Positions 28,021-36,039 of a DNA stretch of 59,475 nucleotides are shown one piece after another. The notes under the pieces are model-generated. The model was not told where the DNA came from. It searched no databases and worked only from the letters and a program-made list of their open reading frames with translations. The DNA lies in the NCBI GenBank assembly GCA_937873175.1, contig CALMVT010000273.1:1-59475 (forward strand). The letters are read 5' to 3'. The DNA is from an uncultured Acetobacteraceae bacterium (lineage in GTDB: Bacteria; Pseudomonadota; Alphaproteobacteria; Acetobacterales; Acetobacteraceae). The position numbers and the translations under genes were made by a program. The number at the start of each line of letters is the position of its first letter. Within the stretch, counting starts at the first letter, position 1.

Positions 28021-28515
28021 ATGGGCAGCAAGGGCACAGGGTCGAACGGCCTTGAGTCGGGGTGGCCCTCGTTCGAGGGCGAGATCGACGACATCAAGGC
28101 GCTGGAATTCGCCTTTGCCGTGTGCGTCAAGCTCGCAAGCGAGGGCGGTCCCTGGGGCGCGGCAAAGGCCTTCGCCGCTGCGGCCGCCGCGTCCATCCAG
28201 GCGCTGATCCGAACTGCGAAAGGCTTCGACGCCTCGGCGATCGAGCGCCAAGCGTTCCTGGAAACCATGCTGCGCAAGGACGGGCTCGCGGTGGTGATCT
28301 ACCTCGAAGCCGACCAGGTCCGCCAATCCATGATTGACCAAGGGCACAAGGAGCTCGCGGCCGAAACGCCCACCGAAGCCATCACCGACCTGTTCCAGGA
28401 GATCCTCGCCGGCACGGAAGGCATGCCGCAAGGCCTCGCCTCCTGGACTACGGAAATCGAGGAGGACGTGGCCGGCACGCTGATCCGGACCGCGACCAAG
28501 GAGGCGGGCGCTTGA
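28021..28515 (+). CDS. Hypothetical protein, 164 aa
   Basis: Mostly helical, with Ala-rich segments (PWGAAKAFAAAAAASIQALI) and an acidic C-terminal half (TEAITDLFQEILAG, EIEEDVAGTLIRTAT). No family recognised. Coupled to the RapZ-like gene by TTGA overlap. Confidence 0.6.
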   Translation: MGSKGTGSNGLESGWPSFEGEIDDIKALEFAFAVCVKLASEGGPWGAAKAFAAAAAASIQALIRTAKGFDASAIERQAFLETMLRKDGLAVVIYLEADQVRQSMIDQGHKELAAETPTEAITDLFQEILAGTEGMPQGLASWTTEIEEDVAGTLIRTATKEAGA

Positions 28516-28835
28516 TCGTGCACTCCTTCGGGTTCAAGTACGGCAACCCCGCGGCGTCTTTGCCGGTGCTGGACTGCCGGCGGCTGCGCAACCCGCATTA
28601 CGACGACAAGCTGCGCGGGCTGACCGGGCTCGACAACCGCGTGCAGGCCTATGTCGCCAACGACCCGGGCTACGCGGCCCTGCTGGCGGCCGGCCTCGCC
28701 GTTGCCGCCGAAGGGCGCGACGTGGCGTTCGGCTGCTACGGCGGCCGGCACCGCTCCGTCGCCTTGGCCGAGCGCCTGGTGGCGGCCCTGTCCTTGGTCG
28801 GAGTTTGCGCCACGGCGAAGCATCACTGCTTGTAG
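28512..28835 (+). CDS. RapZ C-terminal-domain protein
   Basis: 107 aa equal to the C-terminal half of RapZ: VHSFGFKYGNPAASLPVLDC, RRLRNPHYDDKLRGLTGLDN, then the anion-binding-like loop FGCYGGRHRSVALAERLVAA. In enterobacteria this half binds the small RNAs GlmY/GlmZ and senses amino-sugar supply. The N-terminal kinase-like half is absent. It directly precedes an amino-sugar operon, so a role in precursor supply is tempting but inferred. TTG 28512 or GTG 28518 start. Confidence 0.75.
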   Translation: MIVHSFGFKYGNPAASLPVLDCRRLRNPHYDDKLRGLTGLDNRVQAYVANDPGYAALLAAGLAVAAEGRDVAFGCYGGRHRSVALAERLVAALSLVGVCATAKHHCL

Positions 28836-28891
28836 GGCAGTCGCGCCCGGGTAGTGTCGGGATCGTTGCGTCCCCCGCTCAAGGAACAGAG

Positions 28892-30067
28892 ATGCCCGCC
28901 GCAGTCGACGCCAAGAACTCCGAGCCCGACCTGCCCTTCGCGCTGCCCGACATTACTCGCATGGAGATCGAGGGCGTCGTCGAATGCCTCGAGTCCGGCT
29001 GGCTCACCGCGGGACGCAAGGTCCGGGAGTTCGAGCAGGCCTTCGCCGAGCGCGTGGGCGCCCGGTTTGCAATCAGCTGCAGCAGCGCCACCATGGGCGC
29101 GCTGCTGCTCCTGGAAGCCTTGGGCGTCGGGCCCGGCACCGACGTGATCGTGCCGACCTGGACCTTCTCGGGCCCGGCGATGATGGCGCACAAGCTCGGC
29201 GCCCAGGTGGTGCTGGCCGACGTGCACCCCGTGGACTTCAACCTGACCTGCGACACGCTCGCCTCCTGCCTCACCACGCGCGCCAAGGTGGTGATGCCGA
29301 CCCATTTCGCCGGGCGGTCCTGCGACATGGCGGCGCTGGCGGCGTTCTGCCGGGCGCACGGCCTGGTGCTGATCGACGACGCCGCCCACGCCTTTCCCGC
29401 CACCGACGACGCGGGGCGCATGGTGGGCGCGCAGGGGGCGCGGGCGACCTTCTTCAGCTTCTACGCCACCAAGACGCTCACCACCGGCGAGGGCGGCATG
29501 GTGGTGACCGACGACGAGCACCTGGCGCACCGCCTGCGCGCCCGGCGCTGCCACGGCATCGGCCGGGACGTGTTCGACCGCTACACCAACCCTGCGACCG
29601 GCTGGCGCTACGACGTGGGCGAGCCAGGATGGAAGGCCAACATGACCGACCTGTCCGCAGCACTCGGCCTGGCCCAGCTCGCAAGATCCCACGAGATGCT
29701 GGTGGCCCGCACCCTGATCGCCCGCATCTACCATGCGGCCTTGGAGGAGGCGGAGCTGATGGACCGGGTGACCCGGCCGGCCCTGGCCCCCGGCCACGCT
29801 TGGCACCTGTACCCGCTCCTGGTGCGCGGCGGCCGCGACCGCTTCGTGGCGCTCATGGCCGAGCGCGGCGTGCAATGCTCCGTGCACTTCGTGCCGCTGC
29901 AGGAGCACAGCTTCTGGCGGCGCAAGGCGCGCAACGGCCACGCCCGGTTCCCGTCGACCGAGTACCTGGCCGCCCAGGAGGTCAGCCTGCCGATCTACTC
30001 CAAGCTGACCCGCGCGGAGGCCGAGCGCGTCGCGGCCGCCGTGATCTCGGCGCTCGACCTATGCTGA
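28892..30067 (+). CDS. DegT/DnrJ/EryC1-family sugar aminotransferase
   Basis: 391-residue PLP enzyme. The Schiff-base lysine is K194 in SFYATK-TLTTGEGGM. Other family motifs are ISCSSATMGALLLLEALGVG near the start, DVIVPTWTFSGPAMM, and LIDDAAHAFPA. Such enzymes convert nucleotide 4-keto-6-deoxysugars to 4-amino sugars, exactly the product class of the 4,6-dehydratase encoded next. ATG 28892 follows AAGGAAC. A TGCA palindrome lies inside (29068). First sugar gene in an operon that continues into terminase. Confidence 0.85.
   Translation: MPAAVDAKNSEPDLPFALPDITRMEIEGVVECLESGWLTAGRKVREFEQAFAERVGARFAISCSSATMGALLLLEALGVGPGTDVIVPTWTFSGPAMMAHKLGAQVVLADVHPVDFNLTCDTLASCLTTRAKVVMPTHFAGRSCDMAALAAFCRAHGLVLIDDAAHAFPATDDAGRMVGAQGARATFFSFYATKTLTTGEGGMVVTDDEHLAHRLRARRCHGIGRDVFDRYTNPATGWRYDVGEPGWKANMTDLSAALGLAQLARSHEMLVARTLIARIYHAALEEAELMDRVTRPALAPGHAWHLYPLLVRGGRDRFVALMAERGVQCSVHFVPLQEHSFWRRKARNGHARFPSTEYLAAQEVSLPIYSKLTRAEAERVAAAVISALDLC
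29068..29081. repeat. TGCA palindrome, copy 17
   Basis: TGCA-ATCAGC-TGCA inside the aminotransferase CDS. Confidence 0.7.
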
Positions 30068-31203
30068 GGGGCGTGAACGAGGACCTGGCGTTCCCGCTGC
30101 TGCAGCGCCGCCCCACCATTGCGCGCAACCCGCAGCCGATCGGCGTGGTGGAGAACCGCCGGGTGATGGTCACCGGCGCCGGCGGCTCCATCGGCTCGGA
30201 GCTCGTGCAGCAGATCGCCGGCATGCGCCCGTCGCACCTGACGCTCGTGGAGCTCAGCGAGTACAACCTTTACGAGGCCAACGCGACGCTCGTGGAGGCG
30301 GGGGTGGACTGCCAGGTGGCGCCGCTGCTTGCCGACGTGCGCCACGTCCACGCGATGCAGGCGGTGTTCGCCGCGGCCGAGCCCGACATCGTGTTCCACG
30401 CCGCCGCCCTCAAGCATGTGCCGCTGCTGGAAAACGACCACAACCTGCTGGAAGCCGTGCGGACCAACGTGGGCGGCACCGCGGTGGTGGCGCAGCTGTG
30501 CTCGGCCTACCGGGCGCAGATGGTGCTGGTGTCCACGGACAAGGCGGTGAACCCCGCCTCCGTGATGGGCCTCACCAAGCGGGTGGCGGAGCTCGTCGCG
30601 CTGTCGCACAGCGGGCTCGACCCGTGCTTGCTGCTGTCCGTCGTGCGGTTCGGCAACGTGCTGGGCTCGTCCGGCTCCTTTGTGCCGCTGTTCCGCCGGC
30701 AGATCGCGCAAGGGGGCCCGGTCACGGTGACGCACCCCGACATGCGCCGCTTCCTGATGACCATCAAGGAGGCGGTGTCGCTGGTGCTGCAGGTGGCCGA
30801 GGCGCGCAACGGCACCATGGCGCCAAGCATCCATGCTTGCATGGCCCCGCCCTGGCTGTTCGTGCTCGAGATGGGCCGCCAGGTCCGCATCCTCGACGTG
30901 GCCTGCCAGCTGATCGAGCAGGCGGGGCTGCGGCCCGGCAAGGACGTTGCAATCAGCTTCACCGGCGTGCGCCCCGGCGAGAAGCTCGAGGAGGAGCTGA
31001 ACTACGCGGACGAGGCGCTGGTGCGGCAGGTGATCCCGGGCGTGTCCGGCTGCCGCCTTTCCGCCCCGGAATGCGCGCTGCTGCCGGCGATCCAAGCCCT
31101 GCTGCGCGCCGCCGACCGCCGCCAGGTCGCCGAGGTCAAGGGCGCGCTCGCGGCGCTCGTGCCGAGCTACAGCGGCTACAACGGGGCCGGGGCCTGGCCG
31201 TGA
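30061..31203 (+). CDS. UDP-GlcNAc 4,6-dehydratase-like (CapD/PglF type)
   Basis: 380 aa. An NAD-binding Rossmann fingerprint GAGGSIGSELVQQ is followed by VFHAAALKHVPLLE. The catalytic region STDKAVNPASVMGLTKR has Met-Gly-x-Thr-Lys where short-chain dehydratases have Tyr-x3-Lys, as in the CapD/FlaA1/PglF family. GVRPGEKLEEEL near the end is also diagnostic. Expected reaction: UDP-N-acetylglucosamine to the 4-keto-6-deoxy sugar. No TM segments, so it is the soluble form. Overlaps the aminotransferase end by 7 bases. Confidence 0.85.
   Translation: MLRGVNEDLAFPLLQRRPTIARNPQPIGVVENRRVMVTGAGGSIGSELVQQIAGMRPSHLTLVELSEYNLYEANATLVEAGVDCQVAPLLADVRHVHAMQAVFAAAEPDIVFHAAALKHVPLLENDHNLLEAVRTNVGGTAVVAQLCSAYRAQMVLVSTDKAVNPASVMGLTKRVAELVALSHSGLDPCLLLSVVRFGNVLGSSGSFVPLFRRQIAQGGPVTVTHPDMRRFLMTIKEAVSLVLQVAEARNGTMAPSIHACMAPPWLFVLEMGRQVRILDVACQLIEQAGLRPGKDVAISFTGVRPGEKLEEELNYADEALVRQVIPGVSGCRLSAPECALLPAIQALLRAADRRQVAEVKGALAALVPSYSGYNGAGAWP
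30948..30961. repeat. TGCA palindrome, copy 18 (one mismatch)
   Basis: TGCA-ATCAGC-TTCA inside the dehydratase CDS; may be coincidental. Confidence 0.35.
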
Positions 31204-31847
31204 ACCCGTCGGGCCTGCGAGGCGAGCCGGCCTTCGACGCCCGCTACATGGAGCACGCCTGCTTCTACGCGGCGCAGCCGTTCTGGTTCTACGAGGTGGG
31301 CCAGCTCATCGCGGCGGTCCGCCGGCAGCTGCAGGGCGGCCGGGTGCTCGATTTCGGGTGCAACGACGGCGCGCTCGCCGCCATCCTGCACCATTACGCC
31401 CGCGCCGCCGCGGTGTCGGGACTGGACGTGAACGAGGCGGCGGTGATCCGGGGCTGGCATGCCTGGCCGGAGCTCGACCTGGTCGGCGTGCAGGACGGCC
31501 AGCCCTTCCCGTATCGCGACGCCGACTTCGACGTGGTGCTGTCGCTCAACACGCTGGGGCACGTCGCGGACCCGAACCACGCCCTGCGCGAAATGCACCG
31601 CGTGCTGGCGCCGGCGGGGCGGCTCGCCTTGGTCGTGCCGAACCACCGCTACTACCAGGCGCGGGACCTGCTGCTGCCGGGGCCGCCCGGCGACGCCACC
31701 CAACGATGGCAGTTCCGGCGGGCCAACCTCGGCGACCTGGTGGAAGCGGCGGGCTTCGACGTGGACCGGGTGTCCTTGTTCGGCCGCCATCCTCCCCTCA
31801 TGCCGTGGCTGCGATCCCGCATTCTCTTGGAGGGCCACCGGCCTTGA
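31200..31847 (+). CDS. SAM-dependent methyltransferase 1
   Basis: 215 aa class I methyltransferase. SAM motif I VLDFGCNDGALAAIL, acidic post-I SGLDVNE, then FDVVLSLNTLGHVADP and APAGRLALVVPN (Methyltransf_11-like). GTG start overlaps the previous stop. In the sugar operon, O- or N-methylation of the sugar is the likely role; the acceptor cannot be told from sequence. Confidence 0.8.
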   Translation: MNPSGLRGEPAFDARYMEHACFYAAQPFWFYEVGQLIAAVRRQLQGGRVLDFGCNDGALAAILHHYARAAAVSGLDVNEAAVIRGWHAWPELDLVGVQDGQPFPYRDADFDVVLSLNTLGHVADPNHALREMHRVLAPAGRLALVVPNHRYYQARDLLLPGPPGDATQRWQFRRANLGDLVEAAGFDVDRVSLFGRHPPLMPWLRSRILLEGHRP

Positions 31848-32392
31848 GCAGCATCGACATCTACGGACGACTCCGGGAGCACAGCGGCACGAGCCTCGGC
31901 CTCGGCATCCCGGACGACGAAACCCACCAGGACCGCTTGGCCCTCGCCGCGCGCCAGCTGCGGGCGCACAAGGCCGAGCGCCTGCTCGACGTGGGCTGCG
32001 GCTACGGCGACCTGCGGCTGCACGTCCTGCATTGCCGCTACCTCGGCATCGACGCGCACGACTGGATGATCGACGAGGCCCGCTCGCGCCTGCCGACCAC
32101 GCGCTTCAAGACCGTGCGGCTCGAGGACTTTCCGGCCGACCCCGCCCGCTTCGACGCGGTGGCCGCGCTCGGCGTGCTGCAAACCGTGCGACCGGCGGCG
32201 CTTGCCGCCACCATGGACCTGCTGGCGCGGCAGGCCAGCCGCCTGCTCTGCGTGTCCTTCGTGCCGAGCGACGGCGGCTACGCCGGGCGCTTCGCCGCCC
32301 ATGACCGGCAGGAGGTGGCGCGGGGCCGGCGGGTGCTCGACCAGGGCGAGGCGGCCGGCGAGCTCACGCTGCTGCTGGACATCTCCCGGTGA
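31844..32392 (+). CDS. SAM-dependent methyltransferase 2
   Basis: 182 aa. Motif I LLDVGCGYGDLRLHVL, then YLGIDAHDWMIDEAR, KTVRLEDFPADPARFDAVAA and LCVSFVPSDGGYAG. Short, lacking extra C-terminal domains. TTG start overlapping the previous stop. Probably modifies the sugar or a linked group. Confidence 0.75.
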   Translation: MSSIDIYGRLREHSGTSLGLGIPDDETHQDRLALAARQLRAHKAERLLDVGCGYGDLRLHVLHCRYLGIDAHDWMIDEARSRLPTTRFKTVRLEDFPADPARFDAVAALGVLQTVRPAALAATMDLLARQASRLLCVSFVPSDGGYAGRFAAHDRQEVARGRRVLDQGEAAGELTLLLDISR

Positions 32393-33132
32393 GCGGCGTG
32401 TGGTACACGGTGCAGCAGCCGATCCTGTTCCCGCCGCTCTACATGGTGGAGCGTTTCGCCCGCTGCCACGACGTGGTGGTGCTGGACCAGGCGCAGTTCT
32501 GCCGGGAAAACACCCAGTTCAAGCTGATGTCCTCGGTGGGCGTGCTGCAGAACTCCGTGCACCTCACCGGCGCGAGCTTCCGGCTGAGCTTCGCGGAGCG
32601 CCGGGTGTCGCGGGGCGAGGCCTGGAAGCACAGGGTGCTGGCCACGGCGCAAACGCTTTACGGCCGCCAGGCCGCCTACAAGGAGCTGCGCCCGTGGTTC
32701 GCCGCCACGGTCGAGGCCATGGCCGAGGAAGCCGCCCTCGACCGCTTCTGCCTGCGCTCCGTGATGGCGCTTGCGGCGCTCCTGGGCCTGCAGACCCGGT
32801 TCCGCATGGGCTCCGAGATGCTCGCGGGCCGCCCGGCGGAACCCACCGCCTGGGTCGCCGCCTTCGGCCCGCAGCTCGGGGCCACCGACTACATCCAGGG
32901 CGAGAAGGCGATGCGGGACTACTTCGTCGAAGGGCCGTTCGAGTCCTACGGCTGCCGCACCTGGGGGCAGGATTTCTCCTTCGACTACCGCAGCAACGGC
33001 GACTGGCCCGGCGCCGCCGGGCTGTCGGTGCTCGACCTGCTGTTCGTGCACGGCGTCGACGCGACCCGGGAAGCGGTCGGCGTCGCGCAGGGGCCGGGGC
33101 CCCGCGGCACGGAAAAGCTCGTCACCCGCTGA
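32389..33132 (+). CDS. WbqC-family protein
   Basis: 247 aa. The start (VQQPILFPPLYMVERFARCH, then DVVVLDQAQFCRENTQFK) matches the WbqC-like family (QPxYFP...DVFVxLDxxQFxK), enzymes linked to O-antigen and modified-sugar pathways, probably N-acyl or amino-acid attachment. The C-terminal half has a Asp/Tyr-rich GQDFSFDYRSNGDWPGAAGL. GTG start overlapping the previous stop. A hairpin follows the stop. Confidence 0.65.
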   Translation: MSGVWYTVQQPILFPPLYMVERFARCHDVVVLDQAQFCRENTQFKLMSSVGVLQNSVHLTGASFRLSFAERRVSRGEAWKHRVLATAQTLYGRQAAYKELRPWFAATVEAMAEEAALDRFCLRSVMALAALLGLQTRFRMGSEMLAGRPAEPTAWVAAFGPQLGATDYIQGEKAMRDYFVEGPFESYGCRTWGQDFSFDYRSNGDWPGAAGLSVLDLLFVHGVDATREAVGVAQGPGPRGTEKLVTR

Positions 33133-33142
33133 GCCCGGCCGC

Positions 33143-33159
33143 AAACGGCTTCGCCGTTT
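33143..33159 (+). terminator. Small hairpin between WbqC-like and PIG-L genes
   Basis: AAACGGC/GCCGTTT with a TTC loop, 10 nt after the 33132 stop. May attenuate or stabilise; the operon probably continues. Confidence 0.4.
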
Positions 33160-33183
33160 CGGCGACACGACATGGAGGTCGCA

Positions 33184-33852
33184 ATGGACAAGGTTTTGGT
33201 GATCGCGCCGCACGCCGACGACGCGGAGTTCGGCATGGGCGGCTACCTGCACCGCATGCACCGGGAAGGCCTGGCAAAGGCCACCGTCGCCGTGATGGCC
33301 TGCGGCGACTACGTCGACCGCTTCGGCGCCGAGGTGTCCGGCGAAACCCGCATGCTGGAAACCGCGAGGGCCATGGAAGCGCTCGGCGTCGGGCGGCACG
33401 CCAACCTCGACGCCGCCCCGGAGAACGGTTTCGACCGCGTGGGCCAGTGGGCGCTCATCGGTGCCGTCGACCAGGCGCTCGGCATGGACGACTTCGCCGA
33501 GGCCTTCTTTTGCCTGCCGTCCTGCAACCAGGACCACCGCGCGCTTTACCAGGCCGCCGCCGCGGCATTCCGTCCGGGCCGCTGGCCGGGGGTGAAGCGC
33601 GTCTGGCTTTACGAGCACCCCGGCCAGTCCATGGGCACCGAGCAGCCCGTGCTGGGCCGCTGCTACGTGCGCTTCGGCCCGGAGGACATGCACGCCAAGG
33701 CGCGGGCGCTCAACCACCACGAAAGCCAGTTCCTCGGCCGGCAAAAGGGCCACGACAGCCCGGAGGGCGCATTTGCGCTGGCGCGGCTTCGCGGGTCCGA
33801 GGCCGGCGCCGAGTTCGCGGAGCTGCTGTGGCTGTTCCGGGAGGTCTACTGA
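33184..33852 (+). CDS. PIG-L-family deacetylase
   Basis: 222 aa. Zinc-binding motif APHADDAEFGMGG near the N-terminus (His-x-Asp-Asp) and CNQDHRALYQAAAAA later, typical of PIG-L/LmbE N-acetylglucosamine deacetylases. ATG 33184 is preferred because GGAGG lies 5 nt upstream. It would remove the N-acetyl group of GlcNAc-derived sugars, consistent with the dehydratase and aminotransferase in the same operon. Confidence 0.8.
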   Translation: MDKVLVIAPHADDAEFGMGGYLHRMHREGLAKATVAVMACGDYVDRFGAEVSGETRMLETARAMEALGVGRHANLDAAPENGFDRVGQWALIGAVDQALGMDDFAEAFFCLPSCNQDHRALYQAAAAAFRPGRWPGVKRVWLYEHPGQSMGTEQPVLGRCYVRFGPEDMHAKARALNHHESQFLGRQKGHDSPEGAFALARLRGSEAGAEFAELLWLFREVY

Positions 33853-33853
33853 G

Positions 33854-35350
33854 GTGACGGTCAAGATCCTGCTCGACCCCGTGCTGACCGCGACCGACCC
33901 GTCCCGCTGCTCGACCTACTACCAGTTCCACACCTTCGTGGAGAGCACGTTGGCGGCGCGGGACGACGTGTTCTTCTACTGGCTGCTGCCGGACTGGGTG
34001 GCGCCGGAGCACCGCGCCTGGCTGCCGCAGGACCCGCGCGTCCGCTACTTCGACATCGCCCAGCACAAGGACCGCACCAAGGAATACGTGACGCTGCGCG
34101 ACGCCATGGACCTCAAGATCGCCTTCAACGGCGAGCTTTGGGACTTCGACGTGATGCTGACCGTCCGCGCCGGGCTGATCCCGCTGCTCAAGATGGTGAT
34201 GACCAGCCCGAAGCAGGTCAGCCACGCCTGGACCAAGGAGGTGTGGCTGATCGAAGAAATGCCGATGCTGAAGTTCAAGAAGACGGTCGCGGTGCTGCAC
34301 CCGGACGTGCACGAGCTTTACACCTTGGCGGGCTACCTCGCGGCCGAGCGGGTCTACGTGATGAGCTACCACGAGAAGCCCAAGATCATCGAGACCGCCC
34401 GCAACTACCTCGCCCCTTCTCAGGTCCGCGCGCTGCACGACAAGATCAAGGCGGTGGTGCCGGTGCAGCTCAAGGACTTCCGCCTCAAGGACCCGTCGTT
34501 CTTCTACCGCCCCGGGGGCAAGCAGAAGTTCTGCATCGCCTATGTCGGCCGGCTCGCCACCTCGGACGCGAACCTCGACAAGGTTTACGCGGCCATGACC
34601 AACGCCTGGGTGCTCCGCGGCGACACGGTGCGCCTCCTGGTGCTGACCGTCAGCACGGGCGGCGCGGCGCAGCCCCCGGAGCACGTCGAGATCCAGCGCG
34701 CCCCCCGCGAGGAGTTCTGGCGCATCGCGCGCGAAGACATGCACCTCCTCGTGATCATGCACAGCGAAAGCCAGTTCAGCCTGAGCCTCACCGAGCCCTT
34801 GATGTTCGGCGTGCCCGCCGTGGTCGTTCGCGCCACCTGGTCGGTCGCCATGCTGGGGCCGGACTACCCGTTCTTCGTGCAGGGCGAGGGCGAGGCCTAC
34901 GCCATGATGAAGTGCTTCTACGAGGACTATGCCGGGATGTACGAGCGCTTCGTCCATTGGCACGAGAGCTTCTTCAAGCCGGTGTTCACCGAGCGCTTCG
35001 CGAGCGACCTGATCTACGGCGTGCTGGGGCAGGAGGTGGAGCGCTTCGACCGCGGCATGCTGCAGCAGTTCCGCGAGCGCATGCCGGGGCGCGCCCGCAA
35101 CGACATCGTGGACGCCGTGCTGGGCGCGGTGGCGGGCCTCGACGAATTCGTGCTGTTCGACGTGCTCGACGCCCTGTCCAAGGGCCGGGTGCTGCGCAGC
35201 CTGGGCGTCAAGCTCAAGCTCGAGGACCGCGACTACCGGGGCCTCGTCTGGGCGACGGCCTGGAACGACTACCGGGTGATGCTGAAGGCGTTCCACGGCT
35301 GGGAGGATGCGTCCACCACCGTGGGCCACCTGCGCCGGGTGGCTGCGTGA
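33854..35350 (+). CDS. Glycosyltransferase, GT-B fold
   Basis: 498 aa. KFCIAYVGRLATSDANLDKV opens the C-terminal Rossmann domain. MHSESQFSLSLTEPLMFGVP matches the E-x7-E sugar-nucleotide motif of GT4-like enzymes. The N-terminal domain has STYYQFHTFVEST and repeated aromatic segments. A helical C-terminal extension (~100 aa) follows. GTG start two bases after the previous stop. Likely transfers the sugar made by this operon to a virion protein, glycan or other acceptor. Confidence 0.75.
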   Translation: MTVKILLDPVLTATDPSRCSTYYQFHTFVESTLAARDDVFFYWLLPDWVAPEHRAWLPQDPRVRYFDIAQHKDRTKEYVTLRDAMDLKIAFNGELWDFDVMLTVRAGLIPLLKMVMTSPKQVSHAWTKEVWLIEEMPMLKFKKTVAVLHPDVHELYTLAGYLAAERVYVMSYHEKPKIIETARNYLAPSQVRALHDKIKAVVPVQLKDFRLKDPSFFYRPGGKQKFCIAYVGRLATSDANLDKVYAAMTNAWVLRGDTVRLLVLTVSTGGAAQPPEHVEIQRAPREEFWRIAREDMHLLVIMHSESQFSLSLTEPLMFGVPAVVVRATWSVAMLGPDYPFFVQGEGEAYAMMKCFYEDYAGMYERFVHWHESFFKPVFTERFASDLIYGVLGQEVERFDRGMLQQFRERMPGRARNDIVDAVLGAVAGLDEFVLFDVLDALSKGRVLRSLGVKLKLEDRDYRGLVWATAWNDYRVMLKAFHGWEDASTTVGHLRRVAA

Positions 35351-36039
35351 GCTACCTGTCGATCCAGTACGCCGCCGACCGCCAGCCGGCGTCCACCTTC
35401 CCCGCGCAGCTCGTGGCCCACCTGATGCCGCGGCCCAAGCCGCGCAACCTGCTCGAGATCGGCTTCGGCCGCGGCGACTTCCTGCTGGCCTGGAACACGG
35501 CCTTGTGGCCCGGCATCGCCACCGGCGTCGACCTCGAGCCGTCCAAGATCACCGGCACCCTGGTGGTGGACGTGGAGCGCCAGGACCTGCCGTTCAGCTC
35601 CGACAGCTTCGACGTGGTGTTCTCCAAGTCGCTGATCGAGCACCTGCGCGACCCCGAGCGGTTCCTCGACGAGGCGCTGCGTGTGCTGCGCCCCGGCGGC
35701 ACCCTGCTGCTGCTCAGCCCGGACTGGCGCACCTACATGCGGACCTTCTACGACGACTACACGCACGTCCGGCCCTACGACCAGGTGTCGCTCGCCGACC
35801 TGCTCGCGTCGCGCGGCTTCTGCGAGGTGGATTGCGAGCGCATCTGGCAATACCCGCCGCTGTGGCGCCACCGCTGGCTGCGCCCGCTCGCTTGGCTATG
35901 GCGCTGGTGCGTCCCGGTTGAATTGTCCCTGTGGCTCTCGCGTTGGACCGGCTGCGGCTTTTTCCGCTGGTCGTCGCAGCTGACGCTGCTCGCAACCGCT
36001 ACAAAGCACGAGCCGCACGGCGGAGGGGGAGCGCGATGA
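35347..36039 (+). CDS. SAM-dependent methyltransferase 3 with Trp-rich tail
   Basis: 230 aa. Motif I LLEIGFGRGDFLLAW, ATGVDLEPSKI, then FDVVFSKSLIEHLRDPERFL and RPGGTLLLLSPDW. The last ~60 residues are Trp/Leu/Arg-rich (HRWLRPLAWLWRW; PVELSLWLSRW) and may associate with membrane. GTG overlaps the glycosyltransferase stop, and its own stop overlaps the ParB-like start. Confidence 0.8.
   Translation: MSYLSIQYAADRQPASTFPAQLVAHLMPRPKPRNLLEIGFGRGDFLLAWNTALWPGIATGVDLEPSKITGTLVVDVERQDLPFSSDSFDVVFSKSLIEHLRDPERFLDEALRVLRPGGTLLLLSPDWRTYMRTFYDDYTHVRPYDQVSLADLLASRGFCEVDCERIWQYPPLWRHRWLRPLAWLWRWCVPVELSLWLSRWTGCGFFRWSSQLTLLATATKHEPHGGGGAR

Noticed and set aside
28892-36039. Sugar operon considered as a DNA hypermodification pathway.
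   Set aside because: No thymidylate-synthase-like, hydroxymethylase or base-glucosyltransferase homologue is visible; the enzymes fit nucleotide-sugar chemistry instead.
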